A DNA stretch of 64,000 nucleotides from Tropicimonas aquimaris. Its GTDB lineage: Bacteria; Pseudomonadota; Alphaproteobacteria; Rhodobacterales; Rhodobacteraceae. The translations under genes and the position numbers were made by a program. The notes below the pieces were generated by a model that made no database searches, was not told where the DNA came from, and saw only the letters and a program-made list of their open reading frames with translations. Shown one piece after another: positions 45,122 through 54,008 of this stretch. The first letter of the stretch is position 1. Every line of letters starts with the position of its first letter. The DNA lies in NCBI RefSeq assembly GCF_042676185.1, contig NZ_JBHTJT010000008.1, positions 496,001 through 560,000 on the forward strand, given 5' to 3'.

Positions 45122-45726
45122 TGGCAGAGTTCACCACGGCCAGCCTGCGCGCCGCCACGAAGCGGATCGCCGATCACGCCGAAAGCGTGGCGGCGATGCT
45201 CAACGAGGCCGATGGCCGCCTTGGCGACGGCGATCTGGGCATCACCGTCTCCAAGGGCTGGCGCGAGATCGCCGACAATGCCGAGGGCCTTCCCGCCGAT
45301 CTGGGGAAGGCCTTCATGGAATGCGCCAAGTGCTTCCAGCGAGTCTCGTCCTCGTCCTACGGCACGCTCGTCGCAACGGGCTTCATGTCGGCCGCCAAGG
45401 CCTGCAAGGGGCGCGAGGCCGTGCCCTTCGCCGAGGTATCCGACCTGCTTGCCGGCGCCTGCGAGGCGATGATGGCGCGCGGCAAGGGCAACCTGGGCGA
45501 TAAATGCGTTCTCGACAGCATGGATGCGATGGCTCGCGCGACCGCGGGGCTCGACGAGCCCGGGGCGCTTCAGGCGGCGGCGGAGGCAGCCGCGGCCGAG
45601 ACCGTAGAAGCATTCACGCCGCAGCAGAACAAGCTCGGCCGGGCCCGGATGTTCGGCGAAAAATCCGCCGGCATCGCCGACCCCGGACAGGTTGCGGCGC
45701 TGGAGATGGTCCGCGCACTTGCCTGA
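45121..45726 (+). CDS. dhaL: Dihydroxyacetone kinase subunit DhaL-like
   Basis: The protein has 201 residues in the all-helical DhaL fold: nucleotide/metal site LNEADGRLGDGDLGITVSKG, then SSSSYGTLVATGFMSAAKAC and GKGNLGDKCVLDSMDAMARA. The Asp triad around GDGDLG binds Mg-ADP or ATP. A DhaM phosphotransferase subunit is not next to it, so the phosphate donor is either ATP directly or a DhaM encoded elsewhere. It is the last gene of the tctC operon; an imperfect hairpin lies at 45743-45766. Confidence 0.92.
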   Translation: MAEFTTASLRAATKRIADHAESVAAMLNEADGRLGDGDLGITVSKGWREIADNAEGLPADLGKAFMECAKCFQRVSSSSYGTLVATGFMSAAKACKGREAVPFAEVSDLLAGACEAMMARGKGNLGDKCVLDSMDAMARATAGLDEPGALQAAAEAAAAETVEAFTPQQNKLGRARMFGEKSAGIADPGQVAALEMVRALA

Positions 45727-45886
45727 ACCCTGCGAGGATCGTGCGGGGTGTCCGCGAATGCCCCGCGCATCAGGCTCCTTCCCCGGAGGTCGGCCTGTGC
45801 GGAGGTCGGGCTTCAGTCTACGGGGCGGGAGGGGCCGGGCGCCGCCGGAGCGGCGTGCGCCCGCGCCCTAAACGGCACCGCCATTA

Positions 45887-46708
45887 TCAGGCGCCCGCGC
45901 TGTCCATAGCGCGCGAGCGCAGGCTGGCGTATTCCGCCATCGCCTCTTCACGGAACTCGGAATCCTCGATCGACCCCCATTCCTCTTCGCGCGAGAACCC
46001 CTTGGCGGCCTTCTCCTGAAGCGCGCCGCCGGGATCGCTCTGAACATGCACGCCCTCGGTCGGCACATGAAGCTGGCCGAAGGCCTTCATCATCCTGTCT
46101 GAGAAAGGCACGCCGACGCGTTCCATCATCCGCCGCATCTGAGGCTCGGGGTCGGCCACGAGCTGGTCGTAGAGCATGATATGCCGCAGCCCGGCGTGCT
46201 GGTGGCCGATGATCTTGTACATGATGTACTGCGCCCGCCAGAGCGCCAGGTCCTTGCCGCCCCAGAATTTCTTGGAACTGAGAAAGACGTCGTTGGGATG
46301 CCGGATGATCGTGAACTTGCGCGCCTGCGGGAACGAGGTGTTGAAGACCATCCAGTACCATTTGGCAAAGGCGTCCCAGTCCTTGCTCGAAAAGTCCCAC
46401 ATGATGCGGGGGGTGCCGATGGGCTTCATCATCCAGTGTTCACGCTCGGACGGATAGATGGTCAGAAAGGCCTTGCGGACCAGCGCGCCGGCGTCGCGGC
46501 CGTAAATGTCTGGGTTCTCGACCTTGCCGTAGCGGGTGAGCCCCGACACCTGCTCGAGCGCGCGCCATGTGGTGAACACCATGTTGCCGGCCTCCCCGAC
46601 GCAATCCATGTCCCCCCGCGCCGCGAACGCCTTGAACAGGAGCGAGGTGCCGGAGCGGCCGTGGGCGATCAGCGAGACCGGTGCCTTGATGTTCTGAATA
46701 TTGGGCAC
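45887..46708 (-). CDS. Sulfotransferase family protein
   Basis: The protein has 273 residues, starting at GTG with AGGATAGGAACA upstream. It shows the PAPS-binding 5'-phosphosulfate loop in SLIAHGRSGTSLLFKAF and a 3'-phosphate site in FTIIRHPNDVFLSSKKFWGG. Such enzymes transfer sulfate from PAPS to carbohydrate, lipid or tyrosine acceptors. A two-domain glycosyltransferase lies 98 bases upstream on the same strand, so a sulfated surface glycan is plausible. No PAPS synthesis genes are in the window. Confidence 0.85.
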   Translation of the reverse strand: MPNIQNIKAPVSLIAHGRSGTSLLFKAFAARGDMDCVGEAGNMVFTTWRALEQVSGLTRYGKVENPDIYGRDAGALVRKAFLTIYPSEREHWMMKPIGTPRIMWDFSSKDWDAFAKWYWMVFNTSFPQARKFTIIRHPNDVFLSSKKFWGGKDLALWRAQYIMYKIIGHQHAGLRHIMLYDQLVADPEPQMRRMMERVGVPFSDRMMKAFGQLHVPTEGVHVQSDPGGALQEKAAKGFSREEEWGSIEDSEFREEAMAEYASLRSRAMDSAGA

Positions 46709-46806
46709 TGTTCCTATCCTTCTCGGCGGTTTGGGACCTCGCCGGTTGTTCCATCGCTAAGCCGTGGGGCCGGCGATTTCAACCGGGGCGGCGGGGGCGG
46801 CGCGGA

Positions 46807-49485
46807 TCACCTGCCCGCTGCGAGTACCGCCTCGCTCGCGTCCGGCGCATCGGCTTTACGCCGGGGCGCAATGATGCGTTCAAGCCCGGCGTGAAGTGGT
46901 GCGGTCGCGGATCGCCAGTCCCGATCCCGCATGTCGTTTCGGGCCCGATCCGACAGTCTCCGCAGAAGCGCGCGGTCCGCCGACAGCCGGGCGAGCGCCT
47001 CGACGCAGTCGCGCGACGCGGTTTCGACGTTCAGAAGCACGCCGTTCTCGCCATCCATCAGGACCTCGGAGACGGCTCCCACATCGGTCGCCACGGTCAC
47101 CACGCCGGAGCGCATCGCTTCGAGGATGGTCAGCGGCAAGCCCTCGTAGGACGAGAGCAGAACCATGACATCGGCCCAGGCGAAGGCGTCGAGCAAGTCC
47201 TCGGCCTCGGTGAGGGGCGGTTCCAGCAGGTCTTCCATGTAGCCGGGCAGGGGCGGTGCGTCCGAGCCGATCACCGATTTGCCTACCACGCGCCAGTCGA
47301 TGGCCATCCCGCGCTGCCGGGTGTCGATCACGCATTGCGACAGCTTGTCGATGCCCTTCTGCCGGTCCAGCCGTCCGAGGAAGATCACCCGGAGCGGGTC
47401 CGCATCGCCGCGCGCGTTGCGTGCATCCTGATCGACGGCGAGCCGGGCCGGATCGGCCGGGAAACTCGGCGCATTGGGGACAGGCAGGATCTTCTCCGAA
47501 GGGACGCCCATCGCGTGGCACCAGTCGCCGAGCCGGTGTGAGCAGGGCAGGAACAGGTCGTAGGCATGTTCGTAGGCGAGCCCGAGATAGGTGTTGCCCA
47601 GCGATCGGCCAAAGGGCGACAGCTCGTTGAGGTGCAGCGAGTTCGCGGTCACGACGCCGAGTCGCCTGAGCTGACCCATGATGCCGCCGATGGCCCCGCC
47701 ATGACAGTTGATCACAACGTCGAGCCAGCCCATGAGCCCCAGGGCGGGGCCGTGGTTGCCGCCTGTCGCCCAATCCGGCACGTCGGTCCCGAAATAGGTC
47801 TGTGCGCCCGCTTTCCAGAGCGTGAAATCCGCTGCGGAGAGAAAGTTCACGCTCTCGAAGGTGCTCTGCCATTCGCGGGAGATCGCGCCCTCGTTCGCAT
47901 CCACGATGAAGAGATGCGGCGCCCAGCCGTGGCTGCGCAGGCCCGCGGCCATGTTCAAGGCGACCTTCTCGACCCCGCCGAACTCGACGAGCGGCAGGAT
48001 CAGCCCGACATGGCGCCGGCCGTCTGGCGCCTTTGGGTACACCGGCGCGCCGCCGAAGGGCGCTCGCACCAGATGGTGAGCCTGTGATCGAAGCTGGATA
48101 TCGCCAACCCGCCATTCCCAGGTGCAGAAGGCGGCTTCGCGGTAGCGCGAGCCGTGCAGGCGGCCAAACAACGCGCGCATGTCCCGGGCGACAAGACCGC
48201 GCGCTTCGGAGTTTCCTGCGCCCAATGCTTCGCCGGGCAGTCGCAGATCGAGGGTCGTTCCGTTCATCCGCGCGGCCGGATCGGCGGGGACAGGCCCGTC
48301 CGGCCCGCCTTCCGTCAGGAATTCGAGCAGCCAGTCCGAGCGGACCACCAGCAGATCGGCCGTATCCGGCAGGCCGTGAGCCGTCGTGCGCTCTGTGAAC
48401 TCGAACCGGCTGTCGGCGTTGCTCAAGAGCGAGAGCGAGGCAACGCCGCTTCGCTCCGCCATCCACTCCAGTTTCCACAAGGCCCAACGCAGCACGCCGG
48501 CCTGCTCGAGAGCCGTCATCACACCGCTGCGTGTCAGAACCACGAAGGGCGGGAAGTGAAACCGCGTGGGGGCGATGCGTCGCCGCCAGATCATCTGTTC
48601 GAAGCTCTCGAGCGAGACATTACGGATAGTCTCGGCCAATGGGTCGACAGCGAGGCGCACCCCATCGGTATCTGCCATGAGGATCGCAAATCGGGGACAT
48701 TCAGCCTGTTCCAGGGCCAGCAGGCTCTGGGGGTCGTACAGGTCTCGGTGCTTGTGGCGCATCGTGCCGCGGATCATCTCGGCATCGCGCGCCGAGTTGG
48801 CCAGCATGCTCTCGGGCCGCTTGCGATACTGGAAGCCGAAATCCTCGAGGTTTCGCCCTCGAAATCCGGCACATCCCGCGCTCAGGAAGAAATCCCAATC
48901 CTCGAAGCCGAGCTTGAAGTCGGTGTCGAAAAAGATTCCGGCGTCGAACACCCGGCGATGGATCAGGCTGCCCGCTTCTGAGATGTTCATGCCGGTATGG
49001 ACCAGCTGGGAATAGTCGCCGCCATAGTCTCCGGCGAATTCCAGCCCGATCATGTCGATGTTGGGATAGATCCAATCGGCCTCGGGATGGGCGTCGAGCG
49101 CGGCCATGGTGCGTGCCAGTGCGTCTGGCCGAAGTTTGTTGTCCGCATCGAGCATGTAGAGCGCCTCGACACCGGGAAAGGCCTTCATGGCGTGGCGGAT
49201 GCCGTGATTGCGGGCATCGCTCAGCCCGCCATTGGGCTTGCGCAGATATGTGATGCGGTCCGGGCAGGCCAGCGCGTAATCGCTGCAGACGGCCTCTGTC
49301 TCGGCATGCGGGCAGCCGTCGTTGACCAGAAAGACATGGATGCCGAACCCCGCCCTCTGGTCGAGCACCGATTGCACGGCCTCTGCCAGCAGCACCGAAT
49401 GCCGAAAGATCGGCACGATCACCGCGATACGAGGTGCGAGATGGGGGCAGGGCGTCGTCATCTCCAACTCCGGGCTCTTAGGCAT
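46807..49485 (-). CDS. Two-domain glycosyltransferase (GT2 fused to GT4)
   Basis: The protein has 892 residues and no signal peptide. Residues 19-250 are a GT-A type GT2 domain (RIAVIVPIFRHSVLLAEAVQ, the metal motif in ALYMLDADNKL, and FDTDFKLGFEDWDFFLSAG). After a linker of about 240 residues, residues 495-875 form a GT-B type GT4 domain (GLILPLVEFGGVEKVALNMA, VIFLGRLDRQKGIDKLSQCV, then VLLSSYEGLPLTILEAMRSG with the GT4 acid EGLPL). Such double enzymes can add two different sugars in turn. The start overlaps the preceding gene by eight bases (ATGCCTAA), so they are co-translated. The product is probably surface polysaccharide or glycolipid. Confidence 0.9.
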   Translation of the reverse strand: MPKSPELEMTTPCPHLAPRIAVIVPIFRHSVLLAEAVQSVLDQRAGFGIHVFLVNDGCPHAETEAVCSDYALACPDRITYLRKPNGGLSDARNHGIRHAMKAFPGVEALYMLDADNKLRPDALARTMAALDAHPEADWIYPNIDMIGLEFAGDYGGDYSQLVHTGMNISEAGSLIHRRVFDAGIFFDTDFKLGFEDWDFFLSAGCAGFRGRNLEDFGFQYRKRPESMLANSARDAEMIRGTMRHKHRDLYDPQSLLALEQAECPRFAILMADTDGVRLAVDPLAETIRNVSLESFEQMIWRRRIAPTRFHFPPFVVLTRSGVMTALEQAGVLRWALWKLEWMAERSGVASLSLLSNADSRFEFTERTTAHGLPDTADLLVVRSDWLLEFLTEGGPDGPVPADPAARMNGTTLDLRLPGEALGAGNSEARGLVARDMRALFGRLHGSRYREAAFCTWEWRVGDIQLRSQAHHLVRAPFGGAPVYPKAPDGRRHVGLILPLVEFGGVEKVALNMAAGLRSHGWAPHLFIVDANEGAISREWQSTFESVNFLSAADFTLWKAGAQTYFGTDVPDWATGGNHGPALGLMGWLDVVINCHGGAIGGIMGQLRRLGVVTANSLHLNELSPFGRSLGNTYLGLAYEHAYDLFLPCSHRLGDWCHAMGVPSEKILPVPNAPSFPADPARLAVDQDARNARGDADPLRVIFLGRLDRQKGIDKLSQCVIDTRQRGMAIDWRVVGKSVIGSDAPPLPGYMEDLLEPPLTEAEDLLDAFAWADVMVLLSSYEGLPLTILEAMRSGVVTVATDVGAVSEVLMDGENGVLLNVETASRDCVEALARLSADRALLRRLSDRARNDMRDRDWRSATAPLHAGLERIIAPRRKADAPDASEAVLAAGR

Positions 49486-50905
49486 TGGCGCGTATGCTGA
49501 AGACGCAGCAGCGCAGATCCTCGGGGAGGACGGCTTGGCTGTCGCCGGGGGCGTACGGCAGGCGGGTCACGACGCAGATGTCGTTCGGCGTGTCGAGCGG
49601 TGCATCGAGAAAGAGCTGTATCTCCGCCCATCGCGCGACCGGCAGCGGCACCCAATCGGTCATGGTGCAGGCCGCCAACGCCGCCGCGTCGATCGGGCCG
49701 GTGCGGCTCGGGTCGGCGGGCAGGATCGCAAGCGCGTATTCAACGGTCGGGCCGGCCTCGGCCTTGGTCTCCACGCCACAGACGATTTGCTGCATGCCTG
49801 GCACGGCTGCGCCGGCAATCCGCGCGATCGAAGGCCCCGCGGCCGTCGGCGTGACGGTCAGCCCTCCGAGGGCATCTGAATAGGCCACCCTTCCGTGAAG
49901 GGAGCCGTTTTCCGCGTCGCGCAGGGCCTGCGTCGGCACGATCCACCGGCGCGGATGGATGATCCGGTCGATCCGGGCGCCGGCGGCGTGGGGCAGGCTG
50001 GTGCCTGCGACACAGGACCAGCCAGCAGTGGCCAGGACCGCCTCCTGCGGAACGCTGTTTCGGGTTGCCTGGAAGCGGGGATCGGGGTGCCCGATGGTCT
50101 GGGAGAGTTTTAAAGGGCTGTCGCCCTGCCACTGCGCGCGCAGGATCACTGTCTGGCGATCCGTATCGAGGCTCACGCCACGAGACAGCCGCAGCCAGCC
50201 CTCATGGATCTCGGCGGCCGGTATGGTCCATTCGGCAACGATCTCGCCGCTTTCCTGAAGTTCCAGCGACAGGTCCAGGCGCCCGTCCGTGTCGCCCGGA
50301 CGCTCCGCAACCGATATTGCGACGTCCGATAGCCCGGCGGAAGACATCGGCAGCCGCTGCTCGACCCTGTCCTTGTTCTGCAGGGTGATCGGTGGTCGGG
50401 CGCTGATCGGTTCGAGTTGAAAGGCGAGCGTTCGCGCCGGCCCACCGGTGTTGTAGACATAGGTTTCGAGACGGCTGAAGGCGGTTTGGGTCGCATCGTG
50501 GACGGTTCGCAGCGCCGCGAGATCGCGTTGAAGCTGGACGTTGCGCGCAGCCTGGGTGGCGCGGCCATCCGCAAGGGTCGCAACGAGCCACCTTAGGATC
50601 GCCGTTTGCGGCGCGTCATGCGGCTGCGGCAGGTCCAACCTGGCCGGCAGCTCGGTTCCGAAGTGCGCACTCCAGGCGTCGGCGAGGGTGTCAGCTTCTT
50701 CGGCCGCCTCGGGGCTCAGGATCAGCATTCCCACCATCTGCGCATAGGCCTGCGCTGCCGCCAGCGGGATGCCGGCCAGCCGCGCGGTCGGCGCCCCTGT
50801 CTCATCCACCGACAGTACGGCAACCGGGAGAGGAAAATCGATTTGCTCGGTGCGATGGGAGTCTGACGGGGCAATTGCGATGAATGGCCCGTTGGGCTGC
50901 TGCAT
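49478..50905 (-). CDS. Uncharacterised protein co-translated with the GT2-GT4 enzyme
   Basis: The protein has 475 residues without signal peptide or membrane segment. I do not recognise it with confidence; it may belong to a DUF family that accompanies glycosyltransferases in Rhodobacterales. The N-terminal part is helical (LAAAQAYAQMVGMLILSPEA, then a coiled-coil-like RNVQLQRDLAALRTVHDATQ). The middle and C-terminal parts look like two beta-sandwich domains (LDLSLELQESGEIVAEWTIP and IARIAGAAVPGMQQIVCGVE). The start at 50905 is the first good codon before the conserved MQQPNGPFIAIAP; the frame is open further upstream with low-complexity sequence. A carbohydrate-binding or scaffold role next to the glycosyltransferase is a guess. 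Confidence 0.7.
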   Translation of the reverse strand: MQQPNGPFIAIAPSDSHRTEQIDFPLPVAVLSVDETGAPTARLAGIPLAAAQAYAQMVGMLILSPEAAEEADTLADAWSAHFGTELPARLDLPQPHDAPQTAILRWLVATLADGRATQAARNVQLQRDLAALRTVHDATQTAFSRLETYVYNTGGPARTLAFQLEPISARPPITLQNKDRVEQRLPMSSAGLSDVAISVAERPGDTDGRLDLSLELQESGEIVAEWTIPAAEIHEGWLRLSRGVSLDTDRQTVILRAQWQGDSPLKLSQTIGHPDPRFQATRNSVPQEAVLATAGWSCVAGTSLPHAAGARIDRIIHPRRWIVPTQALRDAENGSLHGRVAYSDALGGLTVTPTAAGPSIARIAGAAVPGMQQIVCGVETKAEAGPTVEYALAILPADPSRTGPIDAAALAACTMTDWVPLPVARWAEIQLFLDAPLDTPNDICVVTRLPYAPGDSQAVLPEDLRCCVFSIRANA

Positions 50906-51349
50906 TGTCGAAACTTTCTGGCTTCCGGATCTTCCTGGACCCTGTCCGTTGGGACGGGGCAGGTGTCCAGCCACTTTCTTGACGGTGCCATGCTCCTGGT
51001 CAAGTGGTGAGGGGAACAATCGCGCGCCGGAAGCCAGGTTGTTGCAGAGCGGGACGCGATGCGCCGGGGCGAGCCCTTTTTTTGGGGGGGGCTGAATGCG
51101 TTTTGGAGCATGACGCGAGCGCGCGTCCACCGGTCCACGATGTCGTTGCTGAGTCCGGTTCCATGGCTCGGATGTGGGTGGTCCGAAAGTGGTTTGCGCA
51201 GAAGGCCTGGATATCTCCATTCCGGAACCAAGAGCAGGAACCGCGCAGTTGGCGGGGCCGTTCTGCAACGCACAATGGCCCCGCCCGCCGTTAGCGGTCG
51301 AAGCCTTTACATAGGCGGGACAGCGCCCGTCAGGGCGTCGATGTGGTGT
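50906..51349. other. Intergenic gap with stem-loop and homopolymer runs
   Basis: No gene is supported in these 444 bases. A 9-bp stem GGCGGGGCC / GGCCCCGCC with a 17-base loop (51251-51285) lies about 65 bases after the DUF882 stop and could end its transcript. At 51077-51091 seven T are followed by eight G, an unusual run for this genome. The promoter of the glycosyltransferase pair must lie nearer 50905. Frames here look random. Confidence 0.4.
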
Positions 51350-51925
51350 TCAGCCGTTCCACTGGCGGACGACGCCGCAGTCCATGTGAACGAAGTTGGA
51401 GCCGCGATAGACTCCCACGCCACCGGCTTGGCAGGCCTGCGCGGCTTTCGCCATCTGGTAGATCGAGCGATTTCCGATACGCAGGTCGGCGGCCTGACCC
51501 TTCATGTGAAGGGAGTTCTTGGCAACGCCGCCGGAGCGGGACCGGAGCATCGCGTTGGTCGCGGGCGACCGGTAACCGGACAGGAGCATGTAGGGCTCCG
51601 ACGTGTCCATCAGGTTGTGCGACGCGGCCATGATGTCGATCGTGCGAGTGTCGATCGTGCGGACCTCGTTGCGACGCCAGTCGCGCATGAATGCGTTGAT
51701 TTCGTTGAGTGCGTCTTTGATGTAGTCGCCCTCGATCCAGTAGATCGTGTCCATGGTCTCGCCGGTACGACCGTTGTACATCTTCAGGCGCCGCACATCA
51801 CCGCCTCCACGAAGAAATCCGGCCGCGCCCGCGTAGGTCGGTGCCGCCGTTATGGCTGTTGCTGCGAATGCTTTGAGAACGCCACGTCTTGAGAGCCCCC
51901 TGGGGGTGCTGTCGCCATCGGTCAT
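51350..51925 (-). CDS. DUF882 / M15-type peptidase-like protein, Tat-exported
   Basis: The protein has 191 residues from the ATG at 51925; a GTG at 51982 would add 19 polar residues. A twin-arginine-like signal (GLSRRGVLKAFAATAITAA) leads to a domain of the M15A/DUF882 type with the zinc-binding pattern KNSLHMKGQAADLRI and a C-terminal FVHMDCG. Family relatives are D,D-carboxypeptidases or endopeptidases acting on peptidoglycan cross-links; E. coli MepK (YcbK) cleaves 3-3 links. It is divergent from an L,D-transpeptidase gene, which makes 3-3 links. Confidence 0.88.
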   Translation of the reverse strand: MTDGDSTPRGLSRRGVLKAFAATAITAAPTYAGAAGFLRGGGDVRRLKMYNGRTGETMDTIYWIEGDYIKDALNEINAFMRDWRRNEVRTIDTRTIDIMAASHNLMDTSEPYMLLSGYRSPATNAMLRSRSGGVAKNSLHMKGQAADLRIGNRSIYQMAKAAQACQAGGVGVYRGSNFVHMDCGVVRQWNG

Positions 51926-52284
51926 AGGTTTGCCTGTCCCGTTTGCCTGTCGTCTGTCCGCATTTTTGCGGTTTTTCTCCACACCTCATCCCCAGGTGTG
52001 CAAGTGTGATGCCACAAAGCGATTCTCCATCCAAGTGCACAATTGGCGCAACGGCTGAATTTGGCCGAAAGTAGGCAGAAACTTGCTTAGAAACGCCTAA
52101 CGCGGGAACATTTTTCGAACTTCGGGCAATGCCGGCTTTTGTTGCACTGCAGCGTCGCGCGTAGGCCACACCCGCGGCCGGCAGTCGGGTAGCCGGCAAT
52201 TCCACGTGGACACCGCCGGGCGCCGTGCGAGAATGGGTGTCACGAAACGACGCGAAACTTTTGTTACCATTAAAGGGATTTGCC
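51926..52284. other. Divergent promoter region between the DUF882 and L,D-transpeptidase genes
   Basis: No gene is seen in these 359 bases. The part from about 52015 to 52145 is richer in AT than its neighbours and should hold the promoters for both cell-wall genes. AAAGGGA directly before 52285 is the ribosome site of the transpeptidase gene. No clear operator was found. Confidence 0.35.
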
Positions 52285-53889
52285 ATGCCGTTCGCGGTCA
52301 CCCGCCGTTCGTTCTCCACCTGCCTCATGACCCTCTCCGCGATCGCGCTCATCGGGCTGGCGGAGCCTGTCCAGGCGCAGGTGACCGCGTTCAAGCAGGC
52401 GGTGGCGGAAGCGTCGTTTGGCAACGAGGCTGTGGCCACCTTCTACCGGACCCGCGGCTATGCGCCGATCTTCACCGGCGAGCAGGATGGCACGCGCCGC
52501 GCGGCCCTGCTGGCGGCGCTGGAGACTTCCGATATCCACGGCCTGCCGGCAGGCCGCTACGATCCGGAGACGCTCAAGGCCGCCTTCGCCGCCGCCGAGA
52601 CGGCGCGGGACCGGGGGCGGGCGGAAGTGCTGGCGGCCAAGATGTTCCTGCAGTTCAGCACGGATATCCAGACCGGGGCCATGACCCCCGGAAAGATCGA
52701 CAGCGAGATCGTGCGCCAGGTGCCGCGCCGCGATCCGGTGCTGCAGTTGCAAGCCTTTGCGAAGTCCTCTCCCCAGGGTTTCATGAAGGCGCTGCCGCCC
52801 CGCACCCAGCAATACAACGCGCTCCTGGCCGAGAAGCTGCGGCTGGAGGCGACGCTAGGCCATGGCGGCTGGGGCCCGAAGGTTTCGGCGGGCAAGCTCG
52901 AGCCCGGGCAATCCGGCGATCAGGTCGTCGCCCTGCGGAACCGGCTGATCGCGATGGGCTACATGAAGCGCTCCGCCAGCGGTTCCTTCGACAGGACGCT
53001 GCAGAAAGCGGTTCAGCAGTTCCAGATCGAGCACGGCCTGGAACCCGACGGCGTTGCTGGCCCGGCGACGCTGGCCGAGATCAACATCGAGCCGCAACAG
53101 CGCCTGAGCCAGGTGATCGTGGCAATGGAGCGCGAACGCTGGAGCAACGTGCCGCTTGGTGAGCGCCATATCTTGGTAAATATCACCGAGTATACCGCCC
53201 GCATCATCGACAACGGCAAGGAGACCTTCTCGACCCGCGTCGTGGTCGGCAGCGACCAGTCGGGCCGGCGCACGCCGGAGTTCTCCGACGTGATGGAGTA
53301 CATGGTCATCAACCCGACCTGGAACGTTCCGCGTTCCATCGCGACCAAGGAATACCTGCCGCTGCTGAAGAAGAACCCCAATGCGGTGAGCCACCTCCGG
53401 GTCGTCGACTCCCGTGGCAGGACGGTGAGCCGCGGCAGCGTCAACTTCGCGCAATACACGGCTTCTTCCTTCCCGTTCAGCCTCAAGCAGCCGCCGTCGC
53501 AGAGCAACGCGCTCGGGCTGGTGAAGTTCATGTTCCCGAACCCGTACAATATCTATCTGCACGACACGCCGTCGAAGAACCTCTTCGCCCGTGACCAACG
53601 GGCCTTCTCTCACGGCTGCGTGCGGCTCGCGGAGCCTTTCGAGTTCGCCTATGCGCTGCTGGCGCGCCAGACCTCGGATCCCGAAGGGCTGTTCCATGCG
53701 CGGCTCAACTCCGGCTCTGAAACCCGGGTCAACCTCGAGGAGCCGGTGCCTGTGCACCTGCAATACCGCACCGCTTTTGCCACGGCGAAGGGTAGGATCA
53801 GCTACCGTCCCGACATCTATGGCCGGGATGCCCGGATCTGGGCGGCGATGCAGGCGGCTGGCGTGAAACTCGGCGACGCCGGGAGTTGA
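52285..53889 (+). CDS. L,D-transpeptidase with peptidoglycan-binding domain
   Basis: The protein has 534 residues. An N-terminal signal (about 1-32, ending PVQAQ) is followed by a helical domain, a PG-binding type-1 domain (about 205-265; EPGQSGDQVVALRNRLIAMG, then FDRTLQKAVQQFQIEHGLEP) and a YkuD catalytic domain. The active motif is SHGCVRLAEP with the nucleophilic cysteine. Layout and length resemble E. coli LdtD (YcbB), which makes 3-3 cross-links. The start at 52285 follows AAAGGGA; an upstream GTG at 52225 is less likely. The last codon region precedes lpxD by 119 bases. Confidence 0.92.
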   Translation: MPFAVTRRSFSTCLMTLSAIALIGLAEPVQAQVTAFKQAVAEASFGNEAVATFYRTRGYAPIFTGEQDGTRRAALLAALETSDIHGLPAGRYDPETLKAAFAAAETARDRGRAEVLAAKMFLQFSTDIQTGAMTPGKIDSEIVRQVPRRDPVLQLQAFAKSSPQGFMKALPPRTQQYNALLAEKLRLEATLGHGGWGPKVSAGKLEPGQSGDQVVALRNRLIAMGYMKRSASGSFDRTLQKAVQQFQIEHGLEPDGVAGPATLAEINIEPQQRLSQVIVAMERERWSNVPLGERHILVNITEYTARIIDNGKETFSTRVVVGSDQSGRRTPEFSDVMEYMVINPTWNVPRSIATKEYLPLLKKNPNAVSHLRVVDSRGRTVSRGSVNFAQYTASSFPFSLKQPPSQSNALGLVKFMFPNPYNIYLHDTPSKNLFARDQRAFSHGCVRLAEPFEFAYALLARQTSDPEGLFHARLNSGSETRVNLEEPVPVHLQYRTAFATAKGRISYRPDIYGRDARIWAAMQAAGVKLGDAGS

Positions 53890-54008
53890 CGTGGCGGGGC
53901 CGCCGCGCCCCTTCGCCCGCTCATGCGCACAGGCCCGGGCAATCGGCGGTTGCGGGCTTTCCCCGCTATGCACTATTGCTCGGCCCTGAAGTCGAGCAGG
54001 GGGATCCC

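Noticed and set aside
46807..49485. A frameshift or misjoined pair of glycosyltransferase genes
   Set aside because: The frame is continuous over 892 codons with normal composition and a domain-like linker, so a true fusion is more likely.
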